Of a stretch of 64,000 nt of DNA, positions 57,001-64,000 are shown piece after piece. The translations under genes were made by a program, and so were the position numbers. The DNA comes from Candidula unifasciata (Eukaryota > Mollusca > Gastropoda > Stylommatophora > Geomitridae): NCBI GenBank assembly GCA_905116865.2, contig CAJHNH020002668.1, forward strand, positions 1,261,211 to 1,325,210, in the 5' to 3' direction. The stretch's first letter is position 1. Each line of letters begins with the position of its first letter. Below the pieces are notes generated by a model. That model was not told the DNA's origin. It did no database searches and saw nothing but the letters and a program-made list of their open reading frames with translations.

Positions 57001-57395
57001 TTGGACTGACATGTTCCCCCCTGTGGGTTCCAGGGATTCATTCTGGGGAACAAGTCTCTGGACTGACATGTTCCCCTCTGTGGGTTCCAGGGATTCATTC
57101 TGGGGAACAAGTCTCTGGACTGACATGTTCCCCCCTGTGGGTTCCAGGGCTCCATTCTGGGGAACAAGTCTCTGGACTGACATGTTCCCCCCTGTGGGTT
57201 CCAGGGATTCATTCTGGGGAACAAGTCTCTGGACTGACATGTTCCCCCCTGTGGGTTCCAGGGATTCATTCTGGGGAACAAGTCTCTGGACTGACATGTT
57301 CCCCCCTGTGGGTACCAGGGCTCCATTCTGGGGAACAAATCTCTGGACTGACATGTTCCCATCTTTGGCTTCCAGCGCTCCATTCTGGGTAACAA
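57001..57395. repeat. 57-bp minisatellite, about 7 units, from a SINE A head
   Basis: Units GGACTGACATGTTCCCCCCT, GTGGGTTCCAGGGATTCATT, CTGGGGAACAAGTCTCT. The middle matches the SINE A start (CCCTGTGGGTTCCAGGGCCCC, ATTGTGGGGAAAACAAG). Because 57 is a multiple of 3, frames stay open on both strands (for example GLTCSPLWVPGIHSGEQVS repeated). These frames are by-products of the period. Confidence 0.95.
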
Positions 57396-57600
57396 AACTT
57401 GTCATAGAAGGCAACTAATTAGGGGGGTTTCCTTTGAGTTTGACTGCATCTGCCTGAGAGGCAAGAAACTAACATTTGGCATACAAATATGCCATATCCG
57501 TAAAACAAATGCACACATAAAACTAAAGTTTTTAACAAGACCAGAAACAGATGAACAACAAGAACTTTTTATTCAGTGAACACTAAGGAGAAGAAATAGG
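57396..57600 (+). mobile_element. SINE A body following the 57-bp array
   Basis: CTTGTCATAGAAGGCAACTAA, CATCTGCCTGAGAGGCAAG, AACATTTGGCATACAAATATG, CGTAAAACAAATGCACAC and a GAGAAG end. It lacks its own single head because the head is the amplified array immediately upstream. Confidence 0.85.
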
Positions 57601-57719
57601 ACTGATATTTAGACATGCCAGAGCAGAACCTGTTTGTCATAGCGTAACTGATTTCATGAAATAAAAAAAAAACAATCAAATACAGAGATTTAAAAGAGGC
57701 TCCAAATGAAAAGTGAATT

Positions 57720-57815
57720 GTCCCCGTGTGGGTTCCATCGCCACAATGTGGGGAAAGCAAAAACAAACCAGCTTCCCTGCCAAAAAAGCATGTCGTAAGA
57801 GTCAACTAATTTGGG
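57720..57815 (+). mobile_element. SINE A head only
   Basis: CCCCGTGTGGGTTCCATCGCC, CACAATGTGGGGAAAGCAA and AGCATGTCGTAAGAGTCAAC. It breaks off after AATTTGGGG and is followed by the 34-bp array. Confidence 0.88.
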
Positions 57816-57821
57816 GCAAGC

Positions 57822-58092
57822 CATGTGAATAGATGTTTTTAGCCAGCCAGGTAAATAGACACTGTCTGCCAGCCATGTGAATAGACATAGACATTGTCAG
57901 CCGGGCCATGTGAATAGACATAGACATTGTCAGCCGGGCCATGTGATTGGACATGGACATTGTCAGCCAGCCATCTGGATAAACATTGTCATCCGGGTAT
58001 GTCAATAGACATTGTCAGCCAGCCATGTGAATAGACATTGTCAGTCAGCCATGTGAATAGACATCAACTGGCCATGTGAATAGGCGTTCTAG
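57822..58092. repeat. 34-bp minisatellite, about 7-8 units with deletions
   Basis: Units GCCATGTGAATAGACATAGA, CATTGTCAGCCGGG; some lack the internal CATAGA duplication (about 26 bp). It starts at the broken end of a SINE A head, though its unit does not obviously match the SINE. The bases 58093-58555 are AT-rich without a gene. Confidence 0.9.
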
Positions 58093-58555
58093 CTGGCTAA
58101 TATAATTTAGATTATTAGTTGTAATCACTTAACGATAGACATAATTATTGTTTTTACTAATTTATTAAACTTTTTCTGACTCAGGCGTTGACATTCCATC
58201 ATGTAATAAATTCATCTTATTTGTGTTCATTTTAAATTGTAAACGATGAATATAACTTGTACTTACATGAACAGCACTACCTATTGAAGGGATTTTGTAT
58301 TAATAGTGAACAGCACACACATTGTAAATAGTAACTGGCATCGTAGAGAGGCAGGTTAAACTGAATTTACGTTAATAATACATCTTGTCCTCCAGCCTGC
58401 ATAATTCAAATTTACCTCAAAATTTAAGGTCAGACTTCCAGTGAATACAACAAAGTACACAAAATTCTTAGCACAGTATAATATATTCATTATGGAGAAA
58501 TAACTACAGTAATCATGCACATTTTATGTGGCAATATTTTAACCATTTGATTTCA

Positions 58556-58745
58556 GTAAAGAGGGATGGTTGGCTGAACTGTAAAGAACACTAGGCTCTT
58601 GTGTGGGAGACCCAGGTTTGAGTCTTCGGTAAAGTTGGGGATTTTTTCTGTGGGGGGCACAAAAAAAAATTATCCTAACTTGCACAGTCTGTGATGCCAG
58701 CGGTTCTAAATCCTCAAGCTTAAAGACCTTCCAGCCTACACTGCA
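58556..58745 (+). mobile_element. tRNA-derived SINE D, uninterrupted copy
   Basis: A-box-like GGTTGGCTGAACTG, B-box-like AGGTTTGAGTCTTC, then GGGGATTTTTTCTG, CTTGCACAGTCTGTGATG, GGTTCTAAATCCTCAAGC and CAGCCTACACTGC. Reference for the split copy at 12663 and the amplified copy at 14870. Confidence 0.8.
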
Positions 58746-59063
58746 AAAATAGTAAATATAATAGCAAATTTTAGTAATTCTTTGTTGGCAGCTTTCCATT
58801 TATCCAAATGATGGTGCTTGATTATGCTATAGGAAGACATAGAAATCCCAGCCCATTGTGATTCGAGTGTGTCCAGTGGCATCAGCTTGCAATAATAAGT
58901 CTTCCACAATAAGTCCATGGGGTTTCATGATCATTGTTGCCATTAAATATATTTGATGTTTTTTTTTTCTTCTTCAGATGCTTTACTCTCAACCTGTCTG
59001 CAGTTATTTTCACCTGATTTCATTTCTGATTTTCTTACTCCATATACATCCTGTTCCCACAAG

Positions 59064-59300
59064 GGGGCCGCATTAGCGCAGTCGATAGGAGAGTCACTTT
59101 CAAATCCAGCTGCAACTCGCTGCAGCCCACGGCCGGTGTTCGAAACTGGGTGGTTCCCACGGTTCACCCAGCCTCTAGGTAATGGGTACCAGAGTTTACA
59201 CTTTAGGGTAAATGGAGGAATGTCGCTGTAGCTATAGAGTTGCGTGCGGACAGCGACACAGGTGGACAGTTTCTTATCTGCTGTCCTTACTGGTGGCAGA
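59064..59300 (+). mobile_element. tRNA-derived SINE H (single copy here)
   Basis: GGGGGCCGCATTAGCGCAG with an A-box-like TTAGCGCAGTCG and B-box-like GGTGTTCGAAACTGG, then CACCCAGCCTC, GGTAATGGGTACCAG and a body not seen elsewhere. Its AATGGGTACC segment recalls SINE B. The bases 59301-60124 show no gene. Confidence 0.6.
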
Positions 59301-60124
59301 GCACTTATAGTTTATAACCGTGTGCAGTAACGCTGGTTCACATCTCCCGACTTTACCTGTTTCCACAAATCCACGATAATATCTTACAATTTGTGTCCCA
59401 CACATTTTTATATTGTAGAGACTTATGCATGAAATTTTCTGCCTATTTGTAATTCACGATACGGATAACCTAAGGGTTTCTACCAACCGCCAACCTCCGA
59501 GTATGTCCTAGCAGTTTGAGCTGAGAATTTTAAACGCAGTTGTAATACCCACTCTTCCCAATACCTCATTTTTTATTTTCTAAAATCTTGTCTTGCCCTC
59601 TAACGCCAAGTATTCTTTGTAGGCATCACAGGTGAATGCTAGGGTACCATTGATTAGCTTAATCTTTATTACTATACCTGACAAATGAAATGTTTCTCGG
59701 CAGCCAACCATTTTCAGCTATGTTGTTGCTTTTGTGAGTTTTTGTTGCTTTCATTAAATTAGTTTTTTGCTGTTTTCATAAATGAGAACGATTGCTCACA
59801 CACATAAGTAGAGATATTCTGTACTATGGCCATAAATAGAAAAGATGAGGATCAAAACATTCAGATATTTAAGTTGTTGCGGCTACACTGATTTCATAAA
59901 GGGCTGCATAAGTTACACAGGCTGCACATTTGTCATGCCTTCTGTAGAATATATTTAATGTGTAAATGAAAAAATGTTTGCTACAGATGTTCACAGTATA
60001 TTTATTTTATGGAGTATCCATAGTGCAAATAACCAAATAGTGCAATGTAATATGCATTTGAAAACAAGAATAGAGAAGAAGCTGTTTTTGAAGAAGCCCT
60101 CTAAAGAAACTTTTTCCACATCTT

Positions 60125-60245
60125 CAGGTGTATTGGGCAAATTTTGCTAGATCTACATTTTACAGACCAATCCGCACTCGGTGGGTCATGTAGTCAACAT
60201 CATGCCAGCGACATTGACTTCTCAGGGCATTACCTGCTACTTATT
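60125..60245 (-). mobile_element. SINE B fragment, diverged
   Basis: ATTTTACAGACCAATCCGC, CTCGGTGGGTCATGTAGTC, AACATCATGCCAGCG, GACTTCTCAGGGCATTACC. Its GGTGGGTCATGTAGTCAACATC is another relative of the satellite core. The bases 60246-61052 contain no gene. Confidence 0.65.
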
Positions 60246-61052
60246 TAACTCTTTGAGTCCCAAGGAACGCATGATATGTTCATAGGTTACTGCCTAGAAG
60301 CCCAATGAACGCATAATGCGCCGATTTTACGTCTCTCTTGACTACCCCTTGGGCCTGTGCTGCTAAACCCTGTGGGACTCAAAGAGTTAAGGTTGGGTCT
60401 ACCTGGAAGGGGTCATTTGTTTTTTGAAGGGGTTCCTAATTTATTGGCCTATTTTCTGGATGTCTCCGTACTAACGCTGCCAAGTAGTTTGCTTTGAAAT
60501 CTGAAGATCGTCAGGGACTCGGCCATATAGTTCATAGGTGAAGTTGTTTTGAAATCCCTGTGGGTTTTTAGTGGGAGCTGTGAAGTGTATGCTTAATGTG
60601 AGGCTCTTGGCAGGGATTCACGCCTGTTACAGTGAGGTCACTCCTCTCACTTTTATGTATTCTAAGCAAAATGTTGTATGAAAGATCAAAATTTATCCAG
60701 AGTTGTATATGTTTCAAGAATGTATAATGTGATTCCTGGTTTCTCTGTTGGATGTTTCATGTTTAAATGTTAGATATTTTCATACTTTACATGAACTTTT
60801 TCCTGTATTTCTTTAGTTTTAAAACAATGTAACCCTGCGCAGCTTTTAACATTTAGTTAGCTCATGAAATTAACCTACAAACTCTCCAGGTATAATATAA
60901 ATATTCTGTACAGTTTTTATTTTCTGTGAACTTGACAATAGATGAAAGAAAGGAGTAGTGGAAGAGAGGTACCTGCTAGATCGACGACAGTAGGAATATT
61001 ACAGCTACAGTTTGAACAGCGGATCAACATCATGGCACACAGGTAGTAACCC

Positions 61053-61398
61053 ATTAGTGCTCTGTTCTTCTTCTAACTCCAGTCCAAGTTCAAAGAAGCT
61101 CAGCGATGTGCACAGGCTCTGTAGCACCGGCGAGGATACTGAAATACTTTGGATAGATTTTCAACTCCACAAATTTTGTCCAGGCAGTGCCATTAGGCTG
61201 CTCTTTTCAATTTCTAACTGCCAAGGGATTTTTTACGTGCGCAACAATGCACATCCGATCTCACTCCCCAGAGACCAGGGGGAATTGCTATAGGTCCAAG
61301 TCCACATGAACAAAATTCCAGTCCTTACTGGTGATTAAACCCAAAACCTTTAGCACTCAAGGTGGACACCATGCCTAAAGACAATGCAGCCCCTCTAC
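61053..61398 (-). mobile_element. tRNA-derived SINE T, copy 3
   Basis: Reverse orientation: AGTGCTCTGTTCTTCTTCTAA, GGCTGCTCTTTTCAATTTC, CATCCGATCTCACTCCCC, GGTGATTAAACCCAAAACC (B box complement) and GGACACCATGCCTAAAGAC (A box complement). Confidence 0.9.
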
Positions 61399-61556
61399 AT
61401 ACAGAGATAAAACCATAAGAATTCCTACACCTTGTAACTCATGGAAGACAGATCAGCAAGGTTAAATTATTGGTTTGCTTTTTTCTCCTGAAGGCAGAGG
61501 AAATGGATATTTTTTTATAATTATTGAAGCAAAAGTATAAAGAAAGCCCCACACAT

Positions 61557-61584
61557 TATATATATATATATATATATATATATA
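61557..61584. repeat. (TA)n microsatellite
   Basis: Simple TA run, 28 bp. The surrounding 61399-62044 is AT-rich and shows no other feature. Confidence 0.93.
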
Positions 61585-62044
61585 CTTTTTTTTTAAATGG
61601 AGTCCTGCTTTAATAAATTATTCCTATTGAAATTCTCTGTTATGTCATTATTGCTGTTTTTGTTTCTTTTGTTGTTGTAACAATAAGAAATAATAACAGT
61701 ATTATAATTGTATTTTAAATTACTGTCAACGTATTTCTACTTTTTGTAAATGTTATATTGCATCAAATGTTGTTCTGCTCACTTTTTATATAGTTTTTTT
61801 AGGGGTGTCTAGTTGGTCATGTAGTGGGGCATTGTCGTAATTTAGGAGTCACAGGTTCGATTCTTGTAACTATAACTTGTAATTTTATGTTTCTGTCTTT
61901 CTACTTCTTTCTATGAGTGCCCATCAATACACATTTAAAATATATTTAAGTGATCGTAGTTCATTGTGCTTGGCTGCTGAGACAGTGGCTCGGTTTATGC
62001 AAACTAGTATATCTGTAGGATTAATCCTTTCGCCCGGTGACCCG

Positions 62045-62135
62045 GGGGTGGGGGGGGGGGGGGGGGGGGGGGGTGGGGGGGGGGGGGGGGGGGGGGGGGT
62101 GGGGTTTGGGGGGGTGGGGGGGGTGGGGGGGGGGT
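62045..62135. repeat. Poly-G tract, about 90 bp with T interruptions
   Basis: Long G-run with scattered T. The poly-Gly and poly-Pro frames it creates are not genes. Likely to be miscounted in assembly, and strongly G-quadruplex prone. Confidence 0.95.
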
Positions 62136-62339
62136 AAAAACAGAACAAAGCTAAGCTCCTGTAATTTCCATTTTGAAATATTCCTAAAGAAAAATCCTTA
62201 GAAAAAGACAATCATTTTAAATGATGTGCCCACTGGTGATATGTTGGTTTGAGAGAAACTGCCCCCTGAGATGTGCTTATGCCCACCAGTTGAGGCATGT
62301 TTATGCCCAGTAGTTCCAGTTCTAAGTTTCAAGGAAAGA

Positions 62340-62656
62340 CAGAATACAAAATCATGAAATCAGACAAATGCTAGGAATAAAACCAGTCTTACAGGTCATC
62401 AGAGAACAACAAATGAAGTGGTTTGGACACCTAACAAGAATGCCATGGTACCATCCGCCACAGCGAGCCACACTAAAACGTTACAATGGGTATAGAGCGA
62501 TTGGAAGACCTCGGAAAAGATGGAGTGATGGCATTAAGAACAGCCTTACAGTCTTAATAGTGCTCTTGACAGAGCTCATCAACGAACATTACATCTCCCC
62601 CCGACACTTCGATGGGGTAAAAGGTGGAAGAGAAGAAGAAGAAGAAGAAGAAGTTC
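62340..62656 (+). mobile_element. LINE (R type) RT C-terminal end with (GAA)n tail
   Basis: An open frame with MLGIKPVLQVIREQQMKWFG, HLTRMPWYHPPQRATLK, AIGRPRKRWSDGI, then CACTTCGATGGGGTAAAAGG and a GAAGAAGAAG tail at about 62630-62655. It shows how R-type LINE copies end here. Confidence 0.88.
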
Positions 62657-62934
62657 CAGTTCAATGGTACCAGTAAGTCTGTTATTTTGACATAATTTGT
62701 CCACTGGTGAGAGAGATGTTGTATTTAGAGATAATGTGATCCATACTGAGATGTTCTGTGTGATTATGTATGTGTGTGCCATCTCCACCGTGGAGGTTGG
62801 ATGCTGTGGACATGTACATCTACTGCTGCCTTTAGGAATATTATTGATCAGGCCTCAGTCTCTTCCGTGGTTAGATGTGTTAGATACCTACTGACAGCAA
62901 GTTGGGACAGCCAATCAGATTAAACTGGGTAAAG

Positions 62935-63125
62935 ATTTGACATCGCAGCATTCAGAACAGGCCCATATTAGCTCCATCTCCCTCCTCAACAGCCAGTGAA
63001 GAGTCTCTATACTGATGGTACGCGTCATCATCTGGTTAACTACTCACTTGCCTTTCACCCTGAATGTTGAGTGATGCCCAAAGCCCACAGACATTCCCTG
63101 CTGCATCATTCTCTCGAGGTACCAA
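62935..63125 (-). mobile_element. LINE L3x 3' end, diverged
   Basis: ACATCGCAGCATTCAGAACAG, GCTCCATCTCCCTCCTCAAC, AGCCAGTGAAGAGTC and TTTCACCCTGAATGTTGAGTG follow the 3' L3x order with many changes. Confidence 0.6.
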
Positions 63126-63779
63126 GACACAGATACTGATTATATTAACTAGTGAGATACCTCAGTCCCTTGACCTAAGAGTGATACAGGAGAAAGAGGA
63201 GGAATGAGGATATAAGGAGTGTTAGTTTATGAAATTTTAAATATTTTGTACCAAATTATAAGGTTGCAATTAATTTATAAAAGTATGTTTATTTATAAAT
63301 AACTATATATGTACATACATTATTAGCTTGTCTTATTGGCATGTGCGTGTGAGGTCTTGGTCAGATATGACTGAGCTACCGTATAACAGTAGCTGGTACC
63401 ACCTGTCTTCTGTTACGCCAAATGTCTGGCGGCGTTTACTAACCAAACATCCAATATTGTGCCAACGGCTTTGGGCGGAGGAGCGCATTGAGGAGGATAC
63501 TAGCCTTATCTTAGGAAGAGGAAATGCAACCTGAAAACTGTATGTTATGACAGGGCAGAGCAGGCCCTTCGCCTTGGCTGGCAGCTGGTCTAGGAGGGAA
63601 GCTCCGACAGGCAGACAGATAGAACACTGCTCTTCTGACCCGACAGCTTGTGCAACCTGCCTCGTTCCAAAGTACTGGTTTACCTTTTCTTTGGAGTAAA
63701 CAAGGCAGGTGGAGGAAGAGATCATTATGCATGGGCAACATATGGTCTGTACAATACTGCCCAGGCTTTGTGCTATGGA

Positions 63780-64000
63780 GATGAGGATTAAAGACAGGAA
63801 GAAGGCGTCGCGGCCGACCTCTACTACGATATAAAGATGTGTGCAAGTGGGACATGAATGATACAGGTATTGAGGTGGACTCATAGGAACAAAATGCCAT
63901 GGACCGTGTTGTGTGGAAAGGGCATATCAGGAAGGGAATGAGACTGAAGGAAGAAATGATTGCAGAAAGGATGAGAGCTGAGTGTCTGAAAAGAAACGGG
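63780..64000 (+). mobile_element. LINE (R type) RT C-terminal fragment, running off the window
   Basis: Reads GRRRGRPLLRYKDVCKWDMN, DTGIEVDS, stop, then DRVVWKGHIRKGMRLKEEMI and AERMRAECLKRNG to the last base. It matches the GRPxLRxKDVCKRDxK module of LINE C termini. The upstream 63330-63779 is probably an older part of the same element (CATATGGTCTGTACAATACTG recurs near 18880). Confidence 0.75.

Noticed and set aside
56973..57418. Repeat-protein genes in several frames, both strands
   Set aside because: The 57-bp period keeps all frames open at once, and the unit is explained by a SINE head. No start context or domain supports coding.
61913..62211. Poly-Gly or poly-Pro protein
   Set aside because: Translation of a G-run of uncertain length.
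63333..63884. A 183-residue minus-strand protein
   Set aside because: It lies opposite a degenerate LINE C terminus on the plus strand and has no recognisable domain or splice context.

Overview
The window is eukaryotic nuclear DNA, intron-rich and AT-leaning. It carries three recognisable protein genes in a dense field of SINEs, LINE fragments, DNA-transposon relics and minisatellites. Canonical GT-AG introns and two elements resembling the hAT transposon SPIN, which I recall being reported in a pond snail, fit a mollusc, probably a gastropod. The phylum call is inference; nothing here fixes the species.

Genes. (1) LRR1, minus strand, 24933 down to 13195: six coding exons join in frame into a complete 403-residue orthologue of the CUL2-ligase substrate receptor that acts in replisome disassembly. 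(2) A 103-residue acidic prothymosin-alpha-like protein, minus strand, 36779 to 36468. (3) Rab4, plus strand, 38785 to 53846: seven coding exons join in frame into a complete 213-residue Rab4 GTPase with all five G motifs and a C-terminal CAC prenylation motif. The prothymosin-like gene and Rab4 are divergent, with about 2 kb between their start codons.

Region by region. 1-13 kb: a TCTA microsatellite, a TTC-expanded SINE, LINE pieces, and a LINE at 8295-10513 that carries a nested SINE and sits between 161-bp direct repeats. 13-25 kb: LRR1, whose introns hold a SPIN-like MITE, a SINE-derived 38-bp minisatellite, an inverted pair of LINE 3' ends, and a Merlin-type transposase relic. 25.4-28.7 kb: a 3.3-kb satellite of 26/29/33-bp units. 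28.7-36 kb: LINE fragments, a LINE with RT and RNase H remnants (30.6-33.3 kb) broken by a SINE, and a hairpin-forming repeat. 36-54 kb: the prothymosin-like gene and Rab4, with mariner, SPIN-like, second hAT, SINE and LINE insertions in the introns. 54-64 kb: a 31-bp minisatellite in the likely Rab4 3' UTR, two further minisatellites, and scattered SINE and LINE fragments.

The most unusual theme is that at least three tandem arrays (29-bp at 25.4-28.7 kb, 38-bp at 14.9-15.3 kb, 57-bp at 57.0-57.4 kb) each grew out of a segment of a different SINE family whose remaining sequence still borders the array. SINE-seeded satellite birth appears to recur in this genome. SINE and LINE family letters used here (A, B, C, D, T, F, H, E, L1x, L2x, L3x, R) are local labels, not database names.
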